Shown: positions 19,713 to 37,120 of the stretch, piece after piece
Layout of the letters: each line of letters starts with the position of its first letter
Position numbering within the stretch: the first letter of the stretch is position 1
Source of the DNA: Diadophis punctatus similis
Taxonomy: Eukaryota; Chordata; Lepidosauria; Squamata; Dipsadidae
Reading direction: 5' to 3'
Assembly (NCBI GenBank): GCA_023053685.1
Contig: JALIGW010000003.1
Span: forward strand, 141,378,008-141,442,007
DNA length: 64,000 nt
Notes under the pieces: generated by a model
What the model saw: the letters and a program-made list of their open reading frames with translations, nothing else
The model's database searches: none
What the model was told of the DNA's origin: nothing
Translations under genes and position numbers: made by a program

Positions 19713-21420
19713 ATAATGGCTTGGCCCTTGTGATTTTTTGCTTGTGGGACTTCTGAGTGGTCTGTTCTTTTGTGATGCTTGGCTAATTATATTTCAGACG
19801 TTGAATTGCTCTTTCCATTGCTCATGATCCCATAACTGTGATCATCTCTGGAAAGATTTCTAAAAGGAAGAAAACCCCTATATTGCTCGGCTTCTCCCTA
19901 GTGAATTTGCTTGGGTCCACTATTTTATTGCAACCAAGGGTGGCTATTCACTGCAGGTGGCAGAACTTAACAACCCTTGGCTTAGTTTGGAAAAAAAGCT
20001 AAATGGGGTCAAACTTATTAACTGGAGGGTAGAACACTGGGAAACCTCAAGGCTATAGGTTATATTTATTTGTTAAATTTATTTGCTGCCCATCTCACCA
20101 CGGGACTACTCTGGGCGGCTTGCAACAGTAAAATGGGAAAAGTAATTAAAAAATGTAAACATAACAATAGCAAAACAATGAAACAAGAAAAAGAAACAAG
20201 GAAAATACAATGATATGAATTTTAAAAGATAGGTGGTGGGAAGCAGGAAGCAGCGGGTGGGAGGGGGAGTGGTCAGCTAATTAGTCCAGTAGCCACCTCC
20301 AATGGGGTACTCTCTTATTGGGTCATCGCTTCAGGTCATTTGAGCGCCCAATTCTCTTACATTCTGGCGCATCCCAAGACTTCTTCATTGGTTGTGAATA
20401 TGCTTGATTTGAGGATAAATATACCTCGTGGTTTTCAGCAAATTTTGCCTTTTGTCCTTTTAGACTGTCCCTCTCCATTTTCCAACAGCAGCGGCATCAT
20501 TACAGCTTATTCAGAGATTTGATGCCTGCCTTAGTGACGTCTACCAGGATTGGATAAGCAGTGACTATAGATCTGGATGGAATGAATGGATACTATTCTA
20601 CAACCCAAACATTTTTAGACTATCAAACTTTATTAAAAGGCATTAGCTTTTGTGAGCTATAGCTCACACTGGCCTGAAAAAGTACCACCACTTTCCTGAT
20701 TTTTTTTATTGCCATTGACTAAGAGAACTCTTCTACAATATTCTACTAGCAATCATCTGTCCTTATGCTGCAACTTTTTGACCTAGTTTGTGCAAAGTGC
20801 TTATAAAGCCATACAGTAAAATAGGGATGAAATAGCTCCTTAGTGCTCCCTACAGCGAAGCCCTGATGCTTGTTAAACATCTTCTAGAACTGGAATTGCC
20901 TGAGTGGGCTGTTTTCAATTTAAACAATTACTCGATTGCTTCCAGTTTCGACTTCTGTGGTTATTCCCTGTCCTCATTCTGAGCAGGAGGGGAAACAATA
21001 CAAGAGATCCTGCGGGGAAGCCAATCAAGTTGTTAAAATGAAGACAGCATGTCGAACAACAAATGGAACGGAAGGTAGAAAATAACTGGTTTGGGAAGCA
21101 TTGTTACAAAGATGGAATATGTAAAAACCTCAAAGTTGAAACTAAATGCATTGTGTCAGAATGGGCACTGATTGCAGACCAGATAACCCCCTTCAAATCT
21201 TTTCCAACGAGTCTACCCTTTGGAGTAGATTTGGAGTTACAGGAGAAAGGAAATGTAATGTTCATACTCAGTATTTGGCCGTCATAACATTGGCTCCTTT
21301 GCTCTTGGAGAAAGAGGGGAACCTAAACTAATTTTTTTCCCTTATGAAGACCAGTGATTAAAATAATGTATTTTTAAAAAATATTTCTGTGCCAGAATTC
21401 CATTAGCTAATTAAGTTGGG
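19713..21420. other. Intergenic, sparse repeats
   Basis: 20055-20230 resembles a LINE or SINE 3' end (CATCTCACCACGGGACTACT and GGGCGGCTTGCAACA). No gene seen in the rest. Confidence 0.45.
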
Positions 21421-21790
21421 GGGGGCAGGGGGGGTTCCTCCCAGTTTGGACCAGATCGTTAGCGACCCGCTGGTGATGTAATTTTGGCATCACGGATCCG
21501 GTTCTGTCTGTGCCAGTCTGTGCTCGCCGCCATCTTTTTACCTTAATTTTCGGCCGATTTTTCTGTGTTTGGATGGCTTCACAGCGTTCTGTGCTTTGAA
21601 AAAAGCCCTCCCGCCCACCCCCAGGTTAATACTGACCTTTATTTCTTCGCCCGAAGCACAGCTGATGAGCTCCTCAGCTATGTTTCGGGCTGAATCCACC
21701 TTCTGAGCATGCGCGGAAGTGAAATCACGTGAGGAGAAACGTCGCGACGCGAACCGATGGCAAAGGTAAGTGAAACCCATCCCGGGGGAG
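21421..21790. mobile_element. GC-rich repeat, probable DNA element
   Basis: GGTTCCTCCCAGTTTGGACC opening and a CpG-rich inside with CTGAGCATGCGCGGAAG. Resembles the accessory interior of the larger MITEs here, but its ends were not resolved. Confidence 0.4.
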
Positions 21791-21871
21791 GGGGGTCCCC
21801 TCGTAGCTAGACACTCTTCTCCTGTTTAACATCCACATGAGGCTGTCGATCATTCAACAGCAGAAGGTGAG

Positions 21872-22257
21872 GTACAGATAGTCCTCGACTTGTAACAGTT
21901 CATTTAATGACTGTTGAAAGTTACAGTGGCACTGAAAAAGTTGCCTTTTAGCCATTTTTCAGTTACAACTTTTGGTAGCCTCATGATCATGTGATCAAAA
22001 TTCAGATGCTTGGCAGCTGGTTCATACTTATGACCACCATTGCTGTTCCCAAGGTCGCGAGATTCACCTTTTGCAACCTCAATGGGGAAGCCAGATTCAC
22101 TTAACAACCGGGTTACTAACTTAACAGCTGCAGTGGTTCACTTCACAACTGTGGCAAGAAAGGTCGTAAAATGGCGCAAAAACTCATTTAACAAATGTCT
22201 CACTTAACAACAGAAATTTTGGACTCCGTTGTGGTTATAAGTCGAAGACTACATGTA
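21872..22257. mobile_element. Palindromic MITE (GTAGTCC family)
   Basis: Starts AGATAGTCCTCGACTTGTAA and ends AAGTCGAAGACTACATG, with the family blocks in between. Confidence 0.8.
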
Positions 22258-22605
22258 TACGATATCCAGCTTTAGATCTCCACCCCAACTGGACCAGTTG
22301 AGTGCTGTCTCAGTGTCTGGAGGCAGTGGGAGTCTGAGTGGACAAGAACAGGCTTCACTTAATTCTAGAAAGTTTTTGATTTTGGGGTTTCCTGTATCGG
22401 GTCATTTTCCATCTTCGGATCTAGACAGAGTAGCACTGCCTCAAGCAGAACCACTGTGTAATTTTGGGGTTTAATTTACAGGCTCCTGTTCAAAGAGCCA
22501 GTAACAACTATGGATGGAAGTGCTTTACACACCTTTGTTACATATGCCAATTGCACCCTTTCCTGAATTAGGTGACTTATTCGTATCCTGGTAATGTCCC
22601 AAATG

Positions 22606-22850
22606 GAACCGAAGTGGCGCAGTGGTTAAAGTGCAGCACTGCAGGCTACTTCAGCTGCCTGCTAGTTCGGCAGTTCAGCTGTTCAAATCTCACCAGACTC
22701 AAGGTAGACTCAGCCTTCCATCCTTCTGAGGTCGGTAAAATGAGGACCCAGATTGTTGGGACCAATATGCTGAACTCTGTAAACCGCTTAGAGAGGGCTG
22801 TAAAGCACTATGAAGCGGTATATAAGTCTAAGTGCTATTGCTATTCCTGT
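22606..22850 (+). mobile_element. Snake tRNA-type SINE, near full length
   Basis: GTGGCGCAGTGGTTAAAGTG head, GTTCAAATCTCACCAGACTC B-box region, then TCAGCCTTCCATCCTTCTGA, GGTCGGTAAAATGAGGACCC and a TAAGTCTAAGTGCTATTGCT tail. This is the best copy in the window. Confidence 0.9.
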
Positions 22851-23147
22851 AATGAGCTCTACATGGGGCTGCTCTTGAAGAACATCTTGTCCGTGCAGGT
22901 TGAAACAGCAGGCACAGGGCAGGTCCCATTGATTGAAAAACATTATCTTATGGAACCAGAAAATGGGCTTTTTGGGTTGCAGTGCCTGTCCTTTGGAACA
23001 CCATACCTAGTCCAACCGCTCCAAAGTTAGATTGATCCCAACCTTACCAGCTTTTCATTAAGGATTTGAAGACAAGGCTGGAGATTGGATGTTTACTAGG
23101 AATCTATATGCTGGTGGTTGTGATTTACTGTAGATTAGTTTTTTTGA

Positions 23148-23377
23148 GCCATGGTGGCGCAGTGGTTAGAATGCAGTATTGCAGGCTACTTCTGTTGATT
23201 GCCGGCTGCCAGCAGTTCGATCCTGACCGGCTCAAGGTTTACTCAGCCTTCCATCCTTCTGAGGTCGGTAAAATGAGGACCCAGATTGTTGGGGGCAATA
23301 TGCTGACTCTGTAAACAGCTGAGGACTATAGAGCACCATGAAGCCATATATAAGTAAGTGCTATTGCTAAGTGCTAT
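23148..23377 (+). mobile_element. Snake tRNA-type SINE
   Basis: Same family and orientation as the copy 300 bp upstream, with GGTGGCGCAGTGGTTAGAAT head and GTGCTATTGCTAAGTGC tail. Confidence 0.9.
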
Positions 23378-23454
23378 TATGTTTTTCTAGGTTTAATAAG
23401 CTGTCATGTATGTTGTTGGCCACCTAGTCACACCATACTCAGATGAGTAGCTGT

Positions 23455-23885
23455 ACAGATAGTCCAGTGATGACCCTAATGGAACCTACACATTATGGTT
23501 GTCAGTAGTAATGATCGTAAAATGGGTCACTTGCATAGCTGACCCCATTTTATGACCTGTTTTTACTGTGGTAATTAAGCAAATGCTTTGATAGTAAAAC
23601 AAACATCAGTCATTAAATGCATGCCTTGGTTATTAAGCAAATCCATTCTTCTCTATAGTTGGCTTTGCAAAACCATCGTAAAAACATGTTAATGTGACTT
23701 CAGGGAATTGTAAATGGCCGCCAAATGCAGCCATGTTGCCAATTACCCAAAGTACAAGTCACATGGCTGCAGGGGAGGTAACTGTCATAACTTCAGAGCC
23801 AAGTTGGAAGTCCCTTTTTTTGAGTCTCGTAACTTAGAATGCTTGGTAAGCGACCAGTCATAAAGCAAGGACCAGTTATACAAAT
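23455..23885. mobile_element. MITE-like element, diverged GTAGTCC relative
   Basis: Starts CAGATAGTCCAGTGATGACC and ends with TAAAGCAAGGACCAGTTATA; internal TTATTAAGCAAAT repeats. Confidence 0.55.
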
Positions 23886-25305
23886 CAAGTAAATAATTAC
23901 ATTGAATTTTTCATGTATTTTAGGGTTTTAAAGTTTAAAGATCTTTAAATATTAAAGAAGTGTGTATATTTCACATGTGTGTGTATATGTCACATGTTTA
24001 CAAAAGTGTAGATGTCCTTAAGTTCTATGTATTTAGGAATAAGATCAAACCAACAGCCTTTTATACTAGCATTGCATGGACTTAACTGGTTCAAGCTAGT
24101 TTGTAACAGAAAAAGTAATGTGAGAACATTATATAACACCAGGTATATTATCTAATTTAATTTACCTTTCTGTATCCTTTAAAAAACCCTTAAATTTTAG
24201 TTATTCCACATAAATTTCTCCTCCTTCATAATGTAAAACAAAGCAAATTAATGAATACAGATTGCCATAATACTGCCCTGAGTCCTTAGGGAGTAGGGCG
24301 GCATAGAAGAATTCCCAAATAAATAAATAAAATAAACTAGAATTCTTAAGAATCCAGAGATGGTTTTGAGACCGTCTTAGTTTCTAGATATGATTACAAC
24401 AAAGAATCTTTATTTTACAGAGCATGAAAAACCCAAACTGAGGAAGTAACGAACTGTAATTTTATAGCAATTGGTCTTGGCTAAGGACTCCGATAGGACT
24501 GAATTTTAAGAATTTAGCAATTGCTATGAGTAGGAACTGTAAAGAATTTAAATATAATGAGCTATTGGGACAGGATCTTAATTTTCCTGTATGTTCCACA
24601 TTTTACATGTATTTCAATGGGTTCAAGAATAATAGTTTTTCTCCCCCTCAAAGTGTTCATGTTATGGCTACTCCCATTCCTTTTAAACATTCAATGTTAC
24701 TTCATGTCATGTTTTAATTCTGTTATATGTGTGGTCTCTGTAAATCAATAGTTCATTCTATTTCATCTGGCTGATTTTAAAGAAGATGCAAATTTCTTTC
24801 CATCAAGTTAGAAGCGGCGAGAATGTAATTTCTAACCCCTTTCAGTAAGGCCCGGAAAAAACCATTATATGTACTTTATCATAATGAAGTAAATATTAAA
24901 AAAATGTTTTCCCTTTGCACAATCCTTTTAATAGATAAATTGCTATTTTAATTAGTAAATAACCCTGAGTTGAATAGAAAAAAAGCTTATTAAAAATAGA
25001 TTTTGTTCCTAAGAAATGTGTTTCCTGGTTTAGCATCCTATTCACACACATTTACACATGCATATATAGCATATTCTCCTCCAAATGTATATTAATAACT
25101 ATCACCAGGTAATTAAGTTGAACTAATTACGAAGTGACTGTCCAGATCAGCCAGTGAGATTCACTGAATCTGTATCTGTCCAATACCAATTCAACATTCT
25201 AGAATTACTTTACGTTATCAGTTGATACTGTCATGGATTGTGTTGCTGTATCAATTTAGTGCCTGCATACCTTACAACTAGCATGGACTTCATAACTTAA
25301 CAGAG
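23886..25305. other. Intergenic between ACOT13 and C6orf62
   Basis: A+T-rich. A LINE tail (GAGTCCTTAGGGAGTAGGGC followed by AAATAAATAAAT) lies at 24277-24335. No gene recognised. Confidence 0.5.
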
Positions 25306-25309
25306 CAGA

Positions 25310-26456
25310 TAAATGTTCAACTAATTTGTTTATTTTCATTTGTTCCAATTCCAAACAAAAGCTAAATACAAATTTTAAACAGATAAGCACTAGATTTACC
25401 CAAAGGGAGTTGGCTTATACAGATTTACTTCAGTAAAATTATTCAACCCATAAGCAAAGCGTTCTTTGCCAAAACTATACAGTAGTCTTTCTTATGTTCA
25501 TTGCACAATCTTAAACAAAATATGTTGTCAAAACCAACTTTGACACTCCAAACAATATTTTACAATTAAATCCACAAATGCTTTTGATCTTATTCCTCCC
25601 CCCCCACCCCAAAGAACCTCAGAGGGTTTTCCATGTCAGAAATGTTTTGGAAACCAGTATTTCCTACTCAGTTCACCAGCCATTTTACAAGTCAACTCTC
25701 GGGGAAAAAGCAATCCTCTGCCAACATTGTTTCTGCAGCTGCTATTTTTAATTTAGCTGCTTTAGGCTACTTCAGACCCCAGGTCTGTAAAATGTATTCA
25801 ACTTAACAGAACACTCTACATTTAGTTATTACAGCAAACTGGGGAAAGAGATCCAAAAAATGAGAATGCTAGTAAACTCAAAACATGGCCAAGCAAAATA
25901 GGAGAGGCAATTAATGCCTACAATGAATGAGATGCTTTTCTTCCTTAAAAATTTCTTTCCCATAGTAAGCCATCTACTGTAGCAAGCCAGAGAACTCATC
26001 ATTAGAATGAATCTGACACAGCTCTGATACAATCATGTTAAAAGCAACGCTTAGAAGGCTTTTACACCCTTACATTCACTTTTCGCCCTATGAATACTGA
26101 AACAGGGGACATGACCAGCACAAATGGACACACCACCATAAATGATCGCTTTGTGCTCTCAGATAACATTTCTTTCAGTGTGTAACAGTCCCTTCATTTC
26201 ACATTTTGGTAAGATGCTCATGCAATGCAGAAATATGCAGAGCATTCTCTTTCATAAAGTCCATGCAGAAAACATCTTAAAAAAAAGTTCTGAGATACAA
26301 ATGATAACAGAAAATAATCCAGGATGATCAAGGTTCACAATGGATAGTGTTCTGAGCATGTGTCCATTTTCTTCTACTCCGAAAGAATAAAAGGCGAGGA
26401 AAGTGGAAACTACACTCCTGCAATCTCTGGTTTTCCCCATTTTGCTGGCCAGAACG
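25310..26456 (-). other. C6orf62: Probable C6orf62 3' UTR
   Basis: About 1.1 kb following the stop on the minus strand without obvious repeats. A poly(A) signal (TTTATT on plus) lies at 25329-25334. The human gene also has a long 3' UTR. Confidence 0.5.
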
Positions 26457-31597
<5,141 letters not shown>

Positions 31598-32929
31598 TTT
31601 ATAATACAGATGGTACAAAAGCCTTTGGAAACTGTCACTAAACTGTGGGCCCTTTTTTTATAAGACTCAAGTGCAACAGAAACAAGTCATTTTATTCCTG
31701 CTTATACCACTGAATCAATAAAACCGAGGCAAACCCCAAAAGTGCACCTCAGGCAATTGTTTTACAAGACTGTCTTACTAGAGGGGTCATAAAACAAAGT
31801 AAGTAGCTGTCCAACCATTACTGGACAAAGGGTTTGCACATATTACCCAAAAAGATTTTTTTTTGAAGAAAATACACTGATATACACAGTTTAAACCACA
31901 GGAATAAAGGGGCAAGAACAGGAGAAAAATCTTATCACAATTTATATGCATAAAAAAAGGAATAAAGGGGATGGACCCAATCCATTTGGGTGTTGTTTCT
32001 TTGCCCCAAGCCCCCCCAAAAAACCCAAACAAAAAAACTGAAATTAAAGACAGTACTCTATCGCACCCAGGTTCATGACTCTGCTGGTTATTATTACCAA
32101 GATTGCTGCTATTGCTATACTGCCTGCTTAATTTTCAATGATGATTAGACTTGGGAGAAAGCAAAGGAAGGAGTGCAGAAGAGGAGTGGATGTCCTGGGA
32201 GGCAAGACGTTTCCCTACTAACAAAATCATCAACCGCAGACAACACAGTGCTGGTTTGCAGAAGAGCAAGAAGTTTGGAAAACAGCAGAGTCATTTCTAA
32301 CTTCATCACGCTCATAATCAGGCACACGGTCGCCCCGAGGCCGGGTCTGTTAGAGAAAACGGGGATCATGGTGGCCATCAATCAAAGCTTACAGGGAGTA
32401 GCCGGCCTAAAGATCTCCAGGCTATCTAGCAATCCCCTAAGCAGGGGAAGAGACCTACATACTCCAATTGCTGTCTATCCCCATCAACTATCCTTCCTTT
32501 CTCCGCCACCGCCGCAACGGCCACTGTTTAGTTGGGGCTGGGCATGGCTGGTGCGATGTCGCCTCCTCGGCGTTGCTTCCTCTCTTTCCTTTAACCGACC
32601 TGAAGAGGAAGAGAAGGATCTGTGCTCAGCGCAGGGGGAGGGAAGGGGACTCAGCCCACAGTCCCGGGACTCTCTCTTGCATTCAGTTGGCTCCAAGTAG
32701 AGAAGCAAAAATAGCCTTTCGGGCCAGTTGGGGCTTTTGCGTTGAGGATGCCTAAATCGAATCAAATCATTTAAAAAGGGGGGGGGATGGGGGGATATTA
32801 CCCCGCCCGTCCCTTTCGTAGTTGTTCGGACAGGAGTTCGCCTTTTTTTTTAAAAATAAAAAAATAAAATAAAAAACCAAACACCCTCCCCCACCTCTCT
32901 CAACTTTCCCTCATAAAAAAAAGTTAATT
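31598..32929. other. C6orf62: C6orf62 5' intron
   Basis: Region between the first coding exon and the CpG island. Pieces at 32300-32720 are moderately CpG-rich. No repeat or further exon was resolved. Confidence 0.4.
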
Positions 32930-33620
32930 TCTCTCTTTTTTTTTTCACCTCGGCGGGAGGCGCAGGCGGCGAGAGAGCGCGGAGCGGAGAGGGCGGCCTG
33001 GCCTGGGCTCGCTATCCGCAGCCGGCGGGCGCGGGCGGAGCAGTGGAGGCTGTGGTGGCGGCGGCGGCGCTGCTAGCAGCACAGGTAGGAGCCATGTCAA
33101 GATAAAGCCACCAAGAAGCCGCCGAGCTCCCCCATCCCCTCTGCGCTGTTCACGACGACCGGGCCGTCCGCACTGCCGCTGCTCAGCCCCAGCAGCCTGG
33201 TCCCCATAGCCTAAGCTCGGCGCCCCGGAGCCGCCGGGGGAGGGCAAATGGTGGCGGCGGCGAAGGAAGGAGGAGGAGGAGGAGGAAGAGAGGGAGGAGG
33301 AAGTAGCGAAGGCGAAGGCAAGCTGGGCCGGGCAGACCCTGCGCTACGAGGCTCCGGTAGCGGAAAGGGCAGGAGGCAAGAGAGCGAGCGAAGCCCCCCT
33401 CCTGTCCCCTCTCAGGCGAAGGAATAGCGCGCGCAGGAGGTACTCGGTCCGGAGGAAGCGGGAGGCGACGAGGAAGCGTCAGTCGGAGCGAAAAAAAACC
33501 CCTCAAAATGGCAGCCACCGCCTTTCCTTCTTGCCTGAGTCACACGGATAGGCTCCGCCTTTCAGCCGCGGCGCAGGCGCTCTGCGGCGGACTGTACCAC
33601 TTGGCAAGCACGCGGGGAGG
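32930..33620 (-). promoter_or_regulatory. C6orf62: CpG-island promoter of C6orf62
   Basis: Strongly CpG-rich, with GGCGGCGGCGGCG runs and purine tracts. On the minus strand GCTGCCATTTTGAGG (about 33506-33520) is a YY1-type GCCAT site, often found at transcription starts. A possible non-coding exon donor, CCGAG|GTGAAA, is at about 32947. No TATA box was seen. Confidence 0.75.
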
Positions 33621-35130
33621 AGAGAAGGAAAGGGAGAGAGTTTGGAAACCCCGATGGGATCGGGATTCGCAGGGGATTACAAACCGGAGGATTGCCGCGC
33701 GTGTAGGCAGAATACAGCAGGGTGCGTACTCTATACGCAATTGCAGGCGTTTCGGGCTGCAGTGTTAACCCCGCCGATAAGTACGCCCCAATGAACACAG
33801 CGAGGTTTCTGGCACTGTAAATTAGTCCCTGTCCTAATGTTCCCTCTTATCAGTACCCATTTTATGTATATAAACAATGTTATATCTATGTATATTACCA
33901 ACACGTACTTGACTAAAATAAAATAAAATAAATAAAATGGATTTGCGCCCAGGCGGTGCCTGCTTGGCGTTACCCAGAGACCGAGTTCGCATCACAGGCT
34001 AATAATGGTTCGAGCGTACAAAGCCCGTCAAGTGAGTTAATAGTTCAGCGTTCGTATAAATCCAGAGATCTGGATTCAAATAAACGATGTTGAAATTTAC
34101 TCAACCGATCCCCAGGTTATAAGAACATTTGAGCCGCAATTTTATCAGCATGGAGGGTTTATCTTTTTAAGTAGAGAGTTGGGAATATTGGCTTATCTGT
34201 ACGTTTCTCCAGTTGACGGTTTACAGTTGCAGTTTTTCATTTGCTATTTACTGTAAATTAGTTTATTGTTGCAAGATTTTGGGGGTTTTGTATTGGGGTT
34301 TTTTACATGTAGCAAAGTCCTGTCAAACTTTCCCCTCATATCTATTACTTGTAAGGACTAATGCTTTGCATCATGAACTACACGAGGATATTAACCTCCT
34401 GAATGATAAAGACTTGTTTACATCTATATCACATTTAACTGTGTTAAAGGTAGACCAGCATCCTGTCCCAGCTAAGAAATTCAGGCATTTAAAAATGAAC
34501 AGGGAGCTCATGTTATCCATGTTAGTTATATGGATGTCTTGTTTAACCTGGACTTCCGTAGCATCTGGACTCAAAGGATCATCTTTAGATGATTTTTGTC
34601 TCCTGGCCTAATGCAGATAAAATAGGGGGGAAAGTCTCCTTCCAGTGTAACTCTTTTCCAATTTCTGACAGCATATGGAAGGGATTTGCTATTTTCTCCC
34701 ATTGTGTTTTTCACAGTCCTGGAGTCTCCTGATGGTCTCCAATCAATATAATATCCAGATATGGCCATGGTTAACTCCCCAGGTCATGTCCAAAGATGAC
34801 TGTCCAAATTACTTTGTCTGTTCTTCTGTGTGTGAAAAAAGAACTACCGGTATCAATGAGATAAATTAAGTTAGTTCCTTCCTTAACCTTCTGGCCTAAT
34901 GCAGAAGTTTATTTCAGAAAGAGCCAGCCTTAACCACTGTAGCCGTAATTTTGGTTTATTGGGTGCTGAAGAGTTTATTTTCTGGCACAAAGGCAGTGCC
35001 AGATAGGATAAAACACACTGCGTAAACACAAAGCTTAACTGGATCTACCAAAACAGCCACCCAGTGGAAGTTTGAATTAATGGGGGGGGGGAATGTTGTG
35101 CAACTGAGAAAAATCAGCTGAGAAGACTTT
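33621..35130. other. Intergenic, no gene recognised
   Basis: Contains a short AAAT run near 33917. Open frames lack splice sites or family resemblance. Confidence 0.5.
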
Positions 35131-35145
35131 ACTGAAAAGTCAGTT

Positions 35146-35146
35146 T

Positions 35147-35183
<37 letters not shown>

Positions 35184-35345
35184 TTTGGAGATTCTATGCC
35201 GCCCTACTCCCTAAGGCAGTGTTTCCCAACCTTGGCAACTTGAAGATATCTGGACATTCGCTGGCTGGGGAATTCTGGGAGTTGAAGTCCAGATATCTTC
35301 AAGTTGCCAAGGTTGGGAAACACTGCCCTAAGGACTCAGTTTAGT
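35146..35345 (-). mobile_element. LINE 3' tail with (ATTT)n, split by a MITE
   Basis: (ATTT)n at 35150-35185 is followed by TTCTATGCCGCCCTACTCCC and, after the MITE, GACTCAG. The reverse of the intact tail is seen at 24.28 kb. Confidence 0.65.
35217..35325. mobile_element. Palindromic hAT-like MITE with perfect 8-bp duplication
   Basis: CAGTGTTTCCCAACCTTGGC to its exact reverse complement, flanked by ccctaagg at 35209-35216 and 35326-35333. It has landed inside a LINE tail. Confidence 0.92.
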
Positions 35346-35691
35346 TTTCCTGTCTATGGAGATTCTCAATCATCCAGGTCAGGATTGTCCCAAAGGTGCT
35401 TTTTCCAAAAGGCAGCTGGACTTCCTTGTTTTTTTTCTTTGAAAACGATTCGCTTCTCATCCAAGAAACTTCTTCGGTTTTAAATTGATGGGGGGGGGGA
35501 TAGAAGGATTTGAGTGCTAACGGCCCAGAGGACTGCAAAGAATATAAATCCTTCCATTCCCCGCCCGTTATTTAGAACAGAATAAGCTTCTTGGTTGAGA
35601 AGAGAAACGTTTTCAAAACAACAACCCCCCCCCCCCCAAGAAAGCCCAGTTGCCTTTTGGAAAGGAAAGCACCTTTGGGACAGTTCTATGT

Positions 35692-35816
35692 CTCTTTGAG
35701 GACCTGTGGACTTCAACTCCCAGAATTCCTGAGCCAGCCATACATGCATGGCTGGCTCAGGAATTCTGGGAGTTGAAGTCCACAGGTCCTCAAAGAACCA
35801 TAGTTTGCCCACCCCT
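35692..35816. mobile_element. Near-perfect palindromic MITE
   Basis: Positions 35694-35795 form a 102-bp palindrome with 51-bp arms and a single mismatched pair (35742/35747). The right side continues to the family end CCCACCCCTG; the left end is missing. Confidence 0.85.
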
Positions 35817-35939
35817 GAAACCTAACCCATTTTCGTTTCCCTTGAAAAAGCGAAACATCCGGAGACTCCTCAAATCCTGACACGTTTAATTAAATCATAA
35901 GCTTGCATGGTTCAGGGTCCAGAGATCCGATCAAACTGG

Positions 35940-36330
35940 CACATAATACTTTCCGACAGGCGTCTTTGAAGAACTGCGGCCAAAGCCTCCCGGAGTTCCT
36001 GCCGCCTGAAATTGCCGCGCAAAGCAACATTTGCTGTGCGAAAGACGGCCCCGCCTTTCAGTTGGGAAGAACCCGGTCCCAGCTCTCCAATTCAACCATT
36101 GGGAAGCAGCCAATAGCTCCGCCCCCGGCTCTAGCGACGCCCTTTAGCAGCCCAACTCAGTGGCTCAGACACCTTCGAGAGAGGCCTTTTCGCTTCTCCC
36201 GACGTCACTTCGGAAGCTGCGCCGCCCTTTAAAATGTGCAAGGGCCCTGGTCGAACGGGATAGTTCAAGGTTGCGCGGTGCGCTTGCGAGACGGCATTTG
36301 TCAACAGGAGGGTGGAAAAGAGGGTGAGCG
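35940..36330 (+). promoter_or_regulatory. Orphan CpG-rich promoter-like island
   Basis: Three CCAAT/ATTGG boxes at 36087, 36098 and 36110, a GC box CCGCCCCC at 36119-36126, a CRE-like GACGTCAC at 36201-36208, and then a splice-donor-like AGG|GTGAGC with exon end 36323. No coding gene follows. It may start a non-coding RNA or a distal first exon of GMNN. Confidence 0.5.
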
Positions 36331-36389
36331 AGACAATTTACAACTACCCCGCCTCCGAGCTGATCTAAATATACCGGTAGTTCATAAAA

Positions 36390-36723
36390 TCATATGTCAA
36401 AAAGTCCTTCCTGTCAATGATTACTTCAGCTTCAACCGCAACAATACATGAGCACATAATAGATTCAAACTTAATGTAAACTGCTCCAAACTCGACTGCA
36501 GAAAATTCGACTTCAGCAACAGAGTGATCAATGCACTACCTGACTCTGTGGTTTCTTCCCCAAACCCCGTAAACTTTAACCTTAGACTGTCTACAGTTGA
36601 CCTCACCCCATTCCTAAGAGGTCTGTAAGGGGGCGTGCATAAGGGCATCACCATCCCTGTCCTATTGTCCTCTTTTTATCGGTACTTTTTACTTATGTTT
36701 ATACAGATAACTACTGTCCTGTA
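36390..36723 (+). mobile_element. CR1/L3-type LINE, 3' end
   Basis: Same family as 1.0-1.76 kb: shares TTCAGCTTCAACC, CGACTTCAGCAACAGAGTG, CCTCACCCCATTCCTAAGAG and GGGGGCGTGCATAAG blocks, and ends TGTTTGACAGATAG. Confidence 0.8.
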
Positions 36724-36733
36724 CATGTTTGAC

Positions 36734-36815
<82 letters not shown>
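36724..36815. repeat. (GATA)n microsatellite on a LINE tail
   Basis: About 23 units beginning directly at the LINE end. Confidence 0.95.
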
Positions 36816-36987
36816 GAGCACCCTAAGTGTTTGTCAGAAAGAACATGCGGGAAACTCTTAGATGCCATTTATGTATGCCAGTTCTGGTTGCCCGACTTTA
36901 ATCCGGAATGTATGATGGATATCACACTGCTTCTCCTCTGCTCCCACCAGTATTGGGATCACTACCAAATGCCTCTCACATCCTATT

Positions 36988-37120
36988 AAAATAGCAATAG
37001 CACTTATATACCGCTTCATGGTGCTTTACAGCCCTCTCTAAGTAGCTTCAGAATCAGCATATTGCCCCCAACAATCTGGGTCCTCATTTTACCCACCTCG
37101 GAAAGATGGAAGGCTGAGAA
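36988..37120 (-). mobile_element. Snake tRNA-type SINE, 3' part
   Basis: Reverse copy: AATAGCAATAGCACTTATAT, then GCCCCCAACAATCTGGGTCC and a 5'-truncated end. Confidence 0.85.
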
